From Bacteroides sp. (GTDB lineage Bacteria; Bacteroidota; Bacteroidia; Bacteroidales; Muribaculaceae), in contig JAAVDX010000025.1 in assembly GCA_014801585.1 (NCBI GenBank), positions 1 to 32,057 on the forward strand: a DNA stretch of 32,057 bases, written 5' to 3'. Under the pieces are notes generated by a model. That model saw nothing but the letters and a program-made list of their open reading frames with translations, was not told the origin of the DNA and did not search any database. This document shows, piece after piece, positions 25,055-32,057 of the stretch. How positions within the stretch are numbered: the stretch's first letter is position 1; every line of letters begins with the position of its first letter. A program made the translations under genes and the position numbers.

Positions 25055-25105
25055 GAAGAAATCTATAAGGGCTGAGAATGGAAGCTCGCCCCCAAAGATT
25101 TCTTC
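25055..25105 (+). ncRNA. Long hairpin upstream of a terminator (3' part of an RNA or a separate small RNA)
   Basis: GAAGAAATCT (25055-25064) pairs perfectly with AGATTTCTTC (25096-25105); inside, GGGCTGAG pairs with CTCGCCC with one bulge. It is followed after five bases by the terminator at 25111-25145. It could be the 3' portion of a transcript that starts with the 6S-like RNA, or a small RNA of about 90 bases of its own. No match to a known family recognised. Confidence 0.4.
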
Positions 25106-25110
25106 AAGAG

Positions 25111-25145
25111 AGCCGGACGTCGCGACGACGCCCGGCTTTTTCTTT
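25111..25145 (+). terminator. Rho-independent terminator before the Rel gene
   Basis: AGCCGG-A-CGTCG (25111-25122), CGA loop, then CGACG-C-CCGGCT (to 25137) and five T's. It ends whatever is transcribed from the 6S region and separates it from the Rel promoter. Confidence 0.92.
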
Positions 25146-25173
25146 GAAAAATCGCAATTTTTTAGTAATTTTG
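25143..25173 (+). promoter_or_regulatory. Bacteroidetes-type promoter of the Rel-PgpH operon
   Basis: TTTG (25143-25146), exactly 19 bases, TAATTTTG (25166-25173): a perfect match to the phylum consensus. The start site would be near 25180, about 30 bases before the TTG start codon. Confidence 0.85.
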
Positions 25174-25211
25174 CACTTACTGAACTCAGTGACTGAAATT
25201 ATAACGCTATT

Positions 25212-27020
25212 TTGAGAGACTTTCTGGAGATATCACCCCTCGCCGCCGACCACGACGCCACCGACCACGACGAACAGATCGTCGAGGCGGCTTTTCGCGA
25301 CCTGCTGGATACCTATCTTGCCAGCAATCATCGCAGGAAAGTGGAGATCATCCGGAAGGCTTATCGCTTCGCAAAAAGAGCTCATCAGGGAGCACGTCGC
25401 CGCAGCGGCGAGCCCTATATACTACATCCTATCGCGGTGGCCAAGATCGTCGTGGCCGAACTCGGATTGGGGTCGACCTCTATCTGTGCGGCTCTGCTCC
25501 ACGACGTAGTGGAGGATACGGATTTCACCTACGAGGATATTCTCTCTGCGTTCGGTCCGAAAATTGCCCAGATTGTTGAGGGCCTTACCAAGATTTCAGG
25601 TGGCATACTCGGTCGCCGCGCGTCGGAGCAGGCTGAGAATTTCCGTAAGCTTCTCCTGTCAATGTCGACCGACGTCAGAGTGATGCTCATTAAGATGGCC
25701 GACCGACTCCACAATATGCGGACCCTCGACGCTCTGCGTCCGGAGAAACAGATGGCAATCGCCGACGAGACTCTCTATGTATATGCTCCTCTTGCCCACC
25801 GCCTCGGCCTCTTTAAAATCAAGACCGAGCTTGAAGAACTTGCATTCCGCTATCAGCACCCGGCAATCTATAATGAGATACGGTCGAAAGTCGTGGAGAG
25901 TGAGGCCGAGCGTCATAGAATAGTGGAGGAATTTGTAGGCCCGGTCAGAAAAAAGCTCGATGCCGCGGGCTTTAAATATGAGATTAAGGCTCGCGTGAAA
26001 AGCGCCTACAGTATCTTCAACAAGATGCAGAAGAAGGGGGTATCGTTTGAGGAAGTATATGATATCTATGCGGTCCGCGTAATCTTTGAGAATGAGGATG
26101 ACGCTCTCGAGAAACTCCGCTGCTGGGAGATATATACTTTTTTCACAGCCGATCATCCCTGTCATCCCGACCGGCTCCGCGACTGGACCTCCACTCCGAA
26201 GGCCAATGGTTATCGCGCATTGCATCTGACTGCTATGGGCCCGGAAGGGCGCTGGATTGAGGTGCAGATCCGATCGCGAAAAATGGACGACATCGCCGAA
26301 CTCGGATATGCAGCCCACTGGAAATACAAAACCGATGACACATCGGCCGAGAGCGAGCTTGACTCATGGATGAATACGGTGAAAGATATTCTGGCACATC
26401 CCGAACCGAATGCTCTCGACTTTTTCGACACCATAAAACTCTCCCTCTACGCCCACGAAATTTACGTCTTCACTCCTTCGGGCGAACTGAAGACTCTTCC
26501 GGCGGGCGCCACAGTACTTGATCTGGCTTTTGAAATACATACCCAGCTCGGACTTCACTGCGTAGCGGGGAAAATCAACCATAGACTTCTTCCCCTCAGT
26601 CATCCTCTCGAGTCGGGCGATCAGGTTGAGATTATCACCTCCAACACACAGTGGCCTACGAACGACTGGCTGCAATTCTGCAACACTGCTAAGGCTCAGA
26701 ACCGCATACGCACTTGGCTCAGACGCAATTCCACATCTGACAGCCAAAGTGGAGCCGGAATATCCCCGGGGCGAGGCACATGGATGGTAAGAATTGAAGG
26801 GGTCGACCGCCACGCAATGCTACAGGATATCGTCAGCACTACGACGCGCAATTCGAGAGTGCGGATACGCGCTCTTACGATTGACACTCAGAATGCAGCC
26901 TTTGAATGTCGGATGACTCTTGACGCAGATTCTTCTCACGCGATGCGACGTCTTTGCCAGGCGCTGCGTAAGATACCTGACGTCACCAAAGCCGTTAAAA
27001 TTTTCCAGAACGAATCATGA
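25212..27020 (+). CDS. Bifunctional (p)ppGpp synthetase/hydrolase, compact form
   Basis: Makes and degrades the stringent-response alarmone. 602 residues, clearly below the 730-750 usual for Rel/SpoT. Hydrolase: His72 (LHPIAVA), His97-Asp98 and Glu101-Asp102 (LLHDVVEDTD), KMADRLHNMRTL (161-172). Synthetase: KSAYSIFNKM, Asp284 (DIYAVRVIF), GYRALH, Glu350 (WIEVQIRSRKMDDIAE); both sites look intact. TGS domain about 415-477. After TAKAQNRIRTWLRR only a 20-residue linker precedes an ACT domain (523-600), so the helical and zinc-finger/CC regions that contact the ribosome are missing. The start is TTG at 25212: the next in-frame Met is residue 151, and an in-frame stop lies six codons upstream. 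It overlaps the next gene by ATGA. Confidence 0.9.
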   Translation: MRDFLEISPLAADHDATDHDEQIVEAAFRDLLDTYLASNHRRKVEIIRKAYRFAKRAHQGARRRSGEPYILHPIAVAKIVVAELGLGSTSICAALLHDVVEDTDFTYEDILSAFGPKIAQIVEGLTKISGGILGRRASEQAENFRKLLLSMSTDVRVMLIKMADRLHNMRTLDALRPEKQMAIADETLYVYAPLAHRLGLFKIKTELEELAFRYQHPAIYNEIRSKVVESEAERHRIVEEFVGPVRKKLDAAGFKYEIKARVKSAYSIFNKMQKKGVSFEEVYDIYAVRVIFENEDDALEKLRCWEIYTFFTADHPCHPDRLRDWTSTPKANGYRALHLTAMGPEGRWIEVQIRSRKMDDIAELGYAAHWKYKTDDTSAESELDSWMNTVKDILAHPEPNALDFFDTIKLSLYAHEIYVFTPSGELKTLPAGATVLDLAFEIHTQLGLHCVAGKINHRLLPLSHPLESGDQVEIITSNTQWPTNDWLQFCNTAKAQNRIRTWLRRNSTSDSQSGAGISPGRGTWMVRIEGVDRHAMLQDIVSTTTRNSRVRIRALTIDTQNAAFECRMTLDADSSHAMRRLCQALRKIPDVTKAVKIFQNES

Positions 27021-29074
27021 AAAAGATATTTTCAAAACTCAATATTCTGCGCGCGCTGCTTATGATCGCAGCCACGGCAATAGTGCTCGCTCTTGTCCCG
27101 AGAGCTGATCATCAGAGCTATACTTACGAACTCAATCAGCCCTGGAAATATCCTCTGCTTACGGCTGATTTTGACACTCCAATCCTGCGCGACTCCACTT
27201 CTGCCCGACAGATCAAGGATAGTATCGAAGCGAATTTTATGCCGTTTGCAAAGGTGGTTCCTGATGTCGAAGCCAACAATATCGATCTCTTCAGCCGCCA
27301 TATTGCCGCAGTTGTCTCCCCTACCGATCGCGCTCTGCTCACAAATCTTCTTAAAGAAGCTTATGACAAAGGGATAGTCTCGGCCGACCTTCATGCCTAC
27401 ATCGTCAATGGCAATAATACTAAATATCGCGAGATGAAGAGTTCGGATAAGGGTGAGCCCGATGTGGCACAGACTTATGAAGGTCTGGAACTGCTGACGC
27501 AGAAGACAGCCTTCGACCGCATCGACTCCCTATATGCTCTCGCTACCGATAAGCAGCGCCACCAGCTTCCGTCAGAAGTAGCCAGAGCTCTGAGCGCTGC
27601 GATTGTGCCCGACATAGTGCTTGATTCAGTGACCGATCGTAAATTCCGTGATCAGGAATATCTGGCTGCCACGGGGGCAATCGGCGTAATCAAGAAAGGG
27701 CAACGAATCGTAGATCGCGGCGAGATCATTACTCCGCAGATATTCACAAATCTGAATACGTATCAGGAGATGCTTAACTCGCGCCAGAACTCCGACACGT
27801 CACACACATATTATTATATCGGGCAGGGGCTTTACATACTCCTCTGCTGGACCATGCTCTATATCTTCCTCGCCCTCTACCGCAAACGTTTCTTCAGCAA
27901 TCTGCGGCAGATGACATTTCTCGTGAGTTTCATTACTGTGTTTGTAGCTATTGCCACTCTCGTACTTGAATATAATCCGACGAGTATCTACGTAATTCCT
28001 TTTGCGGCGATTCCGGTAATAGTGATGGTATTCTTCGATTCACGCACTGCGATGTTCGCACTGCTGATATCTGTCACACTAATGGCGTTGATCGCTACTT
28101 ATCAGTTTCAATTTATCGTCATGGAGCTTGCGGCAGGACTTGCGGCTACCTTCAGCATCAATCATCTCTCCAAACGCAGTCAGTTGCTGCGCACGGCAGG
28201 CATTACCCTCATCGTCTATATCCTCACCTACGGCACACTCTGTCTGGCAACCGACGGCAATCTATCGCTCTTCTCTCCGAGGATGCTTCTGATGTTCCTC
28301 TGCAATTCAATCATCCTCTCATTCGCTTATATTCTGATTCTTATAATTGAGAAACTATTCGGTTTTACGTCGATGGTGACACTCGTAGAACTCTCCGATA
28401 TCAACCATCCGCTGCTGCGTCGGCTCGCGGAGGAAGCTCCGGGGACATTTCAGCATGTGATGCAGGTGTCGACTCTGGCAGCTGAGGGTGCGCGTGCCAT
28501 AGGTGCGAATGTGCAGTTGGTAAGAACCGGCGCGCTCTATCATGATATCGGGAAGATGGAGAGTCCGGTATTCTTCACTGAGAATCAGCACGGGGTCAAT
28601 CCTCATGCAGGGCTCGATCCGGAGACATCGGCTCGAAAGATTATCTCGCATGTAACGGATGGACTCGTACTCGCCTCAAAGGCAAAACTTCCGCAGGTAA
28701 TCAAAGACTTCATCGCCGAGCATCATGGAAAAGGGATTACAAAATACTTCTACAATACAGCCGTCAATGAAAGCAACGGCCAACCGGTAGACAGAAGCAA
28801 ATTCCAATACCCCGGACCTAATCCGCAATCGAAAGAGACCGCCATTCTGATGATGGCCGACTGCGTAGAGGCCGCCTCAAGAAGCCTGAAAGATTATTCG
28901 AAAGAGAACATTGACAATCTTATCGATAAGATTATCGATTCGCAGATTGCGGATGGTCTTCTTAAGGAATCACCGCTATCGTTTGCCGATGTGGAGACGA
29001 TCAAAGATACCTTCAAGAAGCGACTTGCTACAATCTATCATACCCGTATCGCCTATCCCGAAATAAAGAAATGA
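27017..29074 (+). CDS. PgpH-type membrane HD phosphodiesterase (c-di-AMP)
   Basis: Inner-membrane enzyme of 685 residues with the 7TMR-HD layout; such proteins hydrolyse cyclic di-AMP. One transmembrane segment (10-28), an extracytoplasmic 7TMR-HDED region (30-270; VVPDVEANNIDLFSRHI), a multi-pass region (about 270-450), and a cytoplasmic HD domain (460-640) with His480 (TFQHVMQVS), His509-Asp510 (LYHDIGKMESPVFF), His569-570 (EHHG) and Asp615 (MMADCVEAASRS), the expected metal ligands. Its ATG overlaps the Rel stop, so synthesis is coupled. Known from other bacteria: (p)ppGpp inhibits PgpH-type enzymes, which gives the pairing a functional reading. Confidence 0.88.
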   Translation: MKKIFSKLNILRALLMIAATAIVLALVPRADHQSYTYELNQPWKYPLLTADFDTPILRDSTSARQIKDSIEANFMPFAKVVPDVEANNIDLFSRHIAAVVSPTDRALLTNLLKEAYDKGIVSADLHAYIVNGNNTKYREMKSSDKGEPDVAQTYEGLELLTQKTAFDRIDSLYALATDKQRHQLPSEVARALSAAIVPDIVLDSVTDRKFRDQEYLAATGAIGVIKKGQRIVDRGEIITPQIFTNLNTYQEMLNSRQNSDTSHTYYYIGQGLYILLCWTMLYIFLALYRKRFFSNLRQMTFLVSFITVFVAIATLVLEYNPTSIYVIPFAAIPVIVMVFFDSRTAMFALLISVTLMALIATYQFQFIVMELAAGLAATFSINHLSKRSQLLRTAGITLIVYILTYGTLCLATDGNLSLFSPRMLLMFLCNSIILSFAYILILIIEKLFGFTSMVTLVELSDINHPLLRRLAEEAPGTFQHVMQVSTLAAEGARAIGANVQLVRTGALYHDIGKMESPVFFTENQHGVNPHAGLDPETSARKIISHVTDGLVLASKAKLPQVIKDFIAEHHGKGITKYFYNTAVNESNGQPVDRSKFQYPGPNPQSKETAILMMADCVEAASRSLKDYSKENIDNLIDKIIDSQIADGLLKESPLSFADVETIKDTFKKRLATIYHTRIAYPEIKK

Positions 29075-29209
29075 GCCAGTCGGAACTTTTATTGAGTTTT
29101 CGTAAGGATCATTTTACGGCGTCAATAGTTTTTAAATTTTTTAAGAGAATTTTATCAATATCGATTCTCATTCCGGCGTTATTAAGATAGACCCAAAATT
29201 ACGACCCTT

Positions 29210-29752
29210 ATGATGATATTCCTTATCATATTGAGCTGCCTTATATGGCTGGCGGCATTTTTGCTGCTACCGAAGCGGATTCTGATAGCTCCGGGACTGT
29301 CATATTGCGCATTGGTCATTCTTAGTTTCGCAAAAAAGAATGGCTTCCCCATCATGCCACTGAGCAATGGAATGTTGCTTTCATGGCTTGTGATCACGTT
29401 TGTCGTGATGATGATAGTATTGCTTCAAAATCCGGCAGTGCGTCAGCAAAGCCGTGGAGTCGGCTATATGACGATAGGAGGCATTGCAGGTATGGCAGTG
29501 GGACTGCTCGGCTTCACCTTCTCAACCAACCTCAATCTCCTTTACGCACTGATGATCGCAGGCAGCATAGCGGGAATATTCTTCGGATTTCTCCTCTTTA
29601 CGAATACTCCTGACGGGCGAGACGTAGCTCTGCCAACAGGGCGATTCTTCAAATATCTTCTCGCCAAGGGTTTCCCGATACTGGTCACAGTAGCACAGTT
29701 CGGTATTCCGGCGATAATATTGATAGCCAGGTCGCTCCTTTCTCCGATTTAA
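29210..29752 (+). CDS. Conserved integral membrane protein
   Basis: Small inner-membrane protein of 180 residues, family not recognised. Hydrophobic segments at about 1-20, 25-40, 51-70, 83-105, 108-128 and 150-176 give five or six transmembrane helices; a Gly-rich pair (GVGYMTIGGIAGMAVGLLG, then ALMIAGSIAGIFFGFLLF) could pack closely. The loop FTNTPDGRDVALPTGRFFKY (about 129-148) is polar. No signal for a transport or enzyme family. It stands 135 bases after the PgpH gene and 14 bases before the DUF4919 gene, with which it is probably co-transcribed. Confidence 0.75.
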   Translation: MMIFLIILSCLIWLAAFLLLPKRILIAPGLSYCALVILSFAKKNGFPIMPLSNGMLLSWLVITFVVMMIVLLQNPAVRQQSRGVGYMTIGGIAGMAVGLLGFTFSTNLNLLYALMIAGSIAGIFFGFLLFTNTPDGRDVALPTGRFFKYLLAKGFPILVTVAQFGIPAIILIARSLLSPI

Positions 29753-29766
29753 AAATCCAATTGAAG

Positions 29767-30738
29767 ATGAAAAGAAATTACTTTCGTGACATATTCGGCG
29801 TAGTAGCCTTAATTGGAGCGTTCCTGTTGGCGACTCCGGCAGTGTGGGGGGCGCCGGCAGCCCGTAAGGCTAACGACGCAAGAAAAATAAAGGTAGAAAA
29901 ACCGGATTTTAAAAAGATAGCTCAAGAGACTCAGAATCCGAAAGGTGAGTATTACTATCCGGAACTCGTGAAGAAATTCATGCGAAATGACACGACCATG
30001 ACGCATGATGAATATCGGAATCTTTATCTCGGCTATTTATTTCAGGAAGATTACGACCCCTATCGCACTTCCCCATACAATGCTGTGTCGGACTCGCTGC
30101 TTTCTATTGTCAATGCACAAAAAGAGCGCCTGACTCACGTATCCGACTCCCTCAATAAGCTTATAAAGGCCAATAAGATTTCAGGCCATGAGGCCGAGAA
30201 ACAGAAGGCTCACCTCAATACGCAATATAAGCGCACATTACGCGAACTTGCTACCGCCACGGAACTTTCGCTGAAGGATAACCCATTTGACCTGCGCCAG
30301 ATGTCGGTGCTTGTACACGCATCTCAAGAGATGGGTAATGCGATGAAGGCGAAGATATGGGAGTATCGCCTGGAGCATATTCTTGGGGCGATCAAATCTA
30401 CAGGTAATGGAGAGACGGAGGCTGATGCTTTCTACGTGATCTATCCGATGCATGAATACAATATGATTCAGCTGCTGGGCTACGAACCGGTGTCGGTAGA
30501 TTTCCCCTCAGACGGATTCGACTACATCTCTGTGAAACCGGATGCCGATGTAAAACGACGCGGAACACGCTCGGCTAAGGGATTCTATTTCAATGTAGGC
30601 CCGATGACGGAGCAATATGAACTCAAACATCCCGAAGGTCAGGAAGTCCCTGACAATTCCTTGCTCCAGAACGTCGAAGACTTCGACGACGAGGAGGAGG
30701 AACTTCTTACCAATCCCGACGAACTTCCTGCAGAATAG
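29767..30738 (+). CDS. DUF4919-family exported protein
   Basis: Exported protein of 323 residues and unknown function. Signal peptide about 1-28 (basic start, hydrophobic core, GAPAA). The mature part has the DUF4919 signature: FKKIAQETQNPKGEYYYPEL, then LVKKFMRNDTTMTHDEYRN and LYLGYLFQEDYDPYRTSPYN, followed by a predominantly helical middle (KLIKANKISGHEAEKQKAHL) and a domain ending in FNVGPMTEQYEL. The C-terminus is very acidic (EDFDDEEEELLTNPDELPAE). The ATG at 29767 is preferred; a TTG two codons earlier (29761) exists but adds nothing. Confidence 0.75.
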   Translation: MKRNYFRDIFGVVALIGAFLLATPAVWGAPAARKANDARKIKVEKPDFKKIAQETQNPKGEYYYPELVKKFMRNDTTMTHDEYRNLYLGYLFQEDYDPYRTSPYNAVSDSLLSIVNAQKERLTHVSDSLNKLIKANKISGHEAEKQKAHLNTQYKRTLRELATATELSLKDNPFDLRQMSVLVHASQEMGNAMKAKIWEYRLEHILGAIKSTGNGETEADAFYVIYPMHEYNMIQLLGYEPVSVDFPSDGFDYISVKPDADVKRRGTRSAKGFYFNVGPMTEQYELKHPEGQEVPDNSLLQNVEDFDDEEEELLTNPDELPAE

Positions 30739-30828
30739 GGATTGGAGGAGCGCCTATAAGGAGATAAGATCTGCTTGTAAGGTTGAATTTGCGAAACTTG
30801 AATAAATAATTAAAAATAAAATATAACG

Positions 30829-31410
30829 ATGGAAAATAAAGAAGTCGTAGGCCCCGGCAAATATGTCAAATACGCCTACAAACTCTATAACGATGCTGAT
30901 GGAGAACTCCTTTTCGAGGCAAAGGCTGACGCACCTGATGAAATGGTATATGGTGTGAGCCATGAAGTTGTGCCCGGTCTGATAGCAGCCATGAAGGATC
31001 TTGCCACAGGTGATAAGTTTGAGGTGGTGCTTCCTCCTCAGGCAGCCTTCGGGGAGCGCTATGATGAAAATGTCGTGACTCTTGAGAAGGAGATTTTCGA
31101 GCGCGACGGTAAGCTTGCGGAAGAGGTAAAGGTCGGTGCCGAACTACCGATGATGACGGCAGAAGGTTTCCGCATCCTCGGCAAAGTGCTTGAAATCGAC
31201 GACAAGAGCATTAAGATGGATTTCAATCATCCTTTTGCCGGTAAGACGGTGAAATATGAGGGTGAGGTGATCGAGGTGCGCGATGCTACCCCCGAAGAAC
31301 TCCAACCCGCTACGGGTTGCGGTTGCGGCGGTTGCGGTTCGCACAACGATTGCGGCGAATGTTCCGACGGCAATTGCGGTTGCGGCGAAGGCAGCTGTGG
31401 CTGTCATTAA
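30829..31410 (+). CDS. slyD: SlyD-like FKBP-type peptidyl-prolyl isomerase with Cys-rich tail
   Basis: Cytoplasmic folding helper and metal chaperone of 193 residues. FKBP part with inserted flap: VKYAYKLYNDADGELLFE (9-26), a VPGLIAAMKDLATGDKFEV segment, PPQAAFGERYDENVVTLEKE, GFRILGKVLEI, then DFNHPFAGKTVKYEGEVIEVRD, all in the SlyD order (E. coli AYGQYDENL, NHELAGK). The tail from about 165 is TGCGCGGCGSHNDCGECSDG and onward, with nine Cys and two His, a likely nickel/zinc-binding tail. A near-consensus TGAATTTG lies at 30784-30791, a possible promoter. Confidence 0.88.
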   Translation: MENKEVVGPGKYVKYAYKLYNDADGELLFEAKADAPDEMVYGVSHEVVPGLIAAMKDLATGDKFEVVLPPQAAFGERYDENVVTLEKEIFERDGKLAEEVKVGAELPMMTAEGFRILGKVLEIDDKSIKMDFNHPFAGKTVKYEGEVIEVRDATPEELQPATGCGCGGCGSHNDCGECSDGNCGCGEGSCGCH

Positions 31411-31430
31411 AAGCCGGCTAAAATATTCTC

Positions 31431-31470
31431 AAACGAGGGGATTGTGTCTAAGACACAATCCCCTCGTTTT
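31431..31470. terminator. Bidirectional terminator between slyD and the AraC-type gene
   Basis: AAACGAGGGGATTGTGTC (31431-31448), TAA loop, GACACAATCCCCTCGTTT (31452-31469): an 18-bp perfect stem with A's before and T's after, so it works in both directions for the convergent genes. Confidence 0.95.
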
Positions 31471-31543
31471 CATTTATCGATCCTTTTTATCAATCTTTTT
31501 TGTCAATTCTTTTTTATTGCTGTCCGATAAAAGTAGAATAGTG

Positions 31544-32057
31544 CTATTTTTGAGTAAGGCGGTATCTCGACGGTGAAATACCCAGATGTTTCTTGCAGTA
31601 GCGGCTGAAATATTCCAAGGATGCGAAATTCATTTCGTCGGCAATCTGCGAGATTGAGAGTTTATTATCCTTGAGGTAGTCAATTATCATTGCCCGTGCC
31701 GTACGGTTGATATGATAAGATACGGAACTGCCTGTCTGGCGCTTAATCACTGCATTAAGATATTTCCTGGTGACATTGAGAGCCGAGGCATACTGTGCAG
31801 GCTCGCGGTCGTATTTCACTCTGCCGCTCTCAAGCATCCGGAAAAACTGCCGCGAGATTTCCGATGCGCGGTTGGATTCCGGAATGGTCTCGGAAAATTC
31901 AGAGTGGATGTCGAAGAAATCGTAGACAAGCGTTCGCAATAGCCCACCTATCATTTCGTCATAGAATTTATGTTCTGTGTCTCCTACTCGCTTTTGCACC
32001 GTAAGAATATCCTCCCTGAAAATATCCGACTGTTCTGAAGAGATTGAGATTATCGGA
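31544..32057 (-). CDS. AraC-family transcriptional regulator, N-terminus beyond window edge
   Basis: The C-terminal 171 codons of a regulator read from the right edge. The AraC-type double helix-turn-helix is clear: PAQYASALNVTRKYLNAVIK then KLSISQIADEMNFASLEYFS and RYCKKHLGISPSRYRL at the end. The frame is open to the edge (…DIFREDILTVQKRVG), so the start and the sensing domain lie outside. Which genes it controls is unknown; the nearest are convergent to slyD, and it is not next to the sus genes. It stands as a candidate for a carbohydrate or stress regulator only by family. Confidence 0.88.
   Translation of the reverse strand, partial: PIISISSEQSDIFREDILTVQKRVGDTEHKFYDEMIGGLLRTLVYDFFDIHSEFSETIPESNRASEISRQFFRMLESGRVKYDREPAQYASALNVTRKYLNAVIKRQTGSSVSYHINRTARAMIIDYLKDNKLSISQIADEMNFASLEYFSRYCKKHLGISPSRYRLTQK

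Larger units (their letters stand above)
24663..25211 (+). other. Non-coding gap between alpha-amylase and Rel genes
   Basis: 549 bases with no convincing gene. In order: the amylase terminator (24688-24722), the 6S-like RNA (about 24785-24945), an undefined stretch to 25054, a long hairpin (25055-25105), a second terminator (25111-25145), and the Rel promoter (25143-25173). Two small open frames (24727-24948 and 25011-25196) run through these structures and have no coding character. Confidence 0.75.

Noticed and set aside
24727-25196. Two short plus-strand frames in the gap before the Rel gene
   Set aside because: They cross the 6S-like RNA, the long hairpin and a terminator and have no protein character.

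Overview
The window is from a Bacteroidales chromosome, probably a gut Muribaculaceae-like organism; the family is inference. Support: a SusC/SusD/SusE/SusF-type starch locus; several genes of Bacteroidetes-typical families (DUF4836-like, DUF4919, DUF2027, PhoH, SlyD with a Cys tail); promoters of the phylum's TTTG-N19/20-TAnnTTTG type (clear before positions 16735 and 25212); and almost no Shine-Dalgarno sequences.

Layout. 1-1373: an IS3-family element (IS150-like) on the minus strand with intact orfA, A7 frameshift site and orfB, cut by the window edge only at the last codons of orfB. 1374-1685: non-coding, with a terminator hairpin. 1686-2993 (minus): a DUF4836-like lipoprotein. 3221-6266: an aspartate aminotransferase followed 4 bp later by a SusA-type GH13 neopullulanase. 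6367-8357: a two-gene ABC exporter-like unit (ATPase and FtsX-type permease, ATGA overlap). 8647-16315: susC, susD, susE, susF-like genes with a long susC leader and a hairpin between susE and susF. 16735-17625: a secreted double starch-binding-like protein with a sorting-like tail. 17907-19376: sufB without sufC/sufD next to it. 19495-21760: phoH, a DUF2027 protein without its usual extra C-terminal domain, and a DUF695 protein. 21882-24662: a large secreted GH13 alpha-amylase, probably doing the job SusG does elsewhere. 24663-25211: non-coding, with a terminator, a 6S-like RNA, a long hairpin and a second terminator. 25212-29074: a compact Rel/SpoT (p)ppGpp enzyme overlapping a PgpH-type HD phosphodiesterase by ATGA. 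29210-31410: a membrane protein, a DUF4919 protein and SlyD. 31544-end (minus): an AraC-family regulator cut by the right edge.

How it works together: surface lipoproteins (SusD/E/F) and the secreted binding protein should capture starch, the secreted 926-residue amylase should cut it, SusC imports oligosaccharides, and the periplasmic SusA-like enzyme finishes them. No SusR-type regulator and no SusB are in the window.

The most unusual signal is not a gene. Four consecutive genes (susF-like, the starch-binding-like protein, sufB, phoH) are each followed by a tandem repeat whose first unit begins inside the gene's last codons and carries the stop codon, so the gene tail appears about three times in a row. 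The repeats differ in sequence and unit length (69, about 54, 42, 16 bp) but share this architecture. Other points worth a second look are the shortened Rel protein with a TTG start, the Rel-PgpH overlap, the 6S-like RNA, and four 12-bp repeats in the 5' leader of the binding-protein gene.
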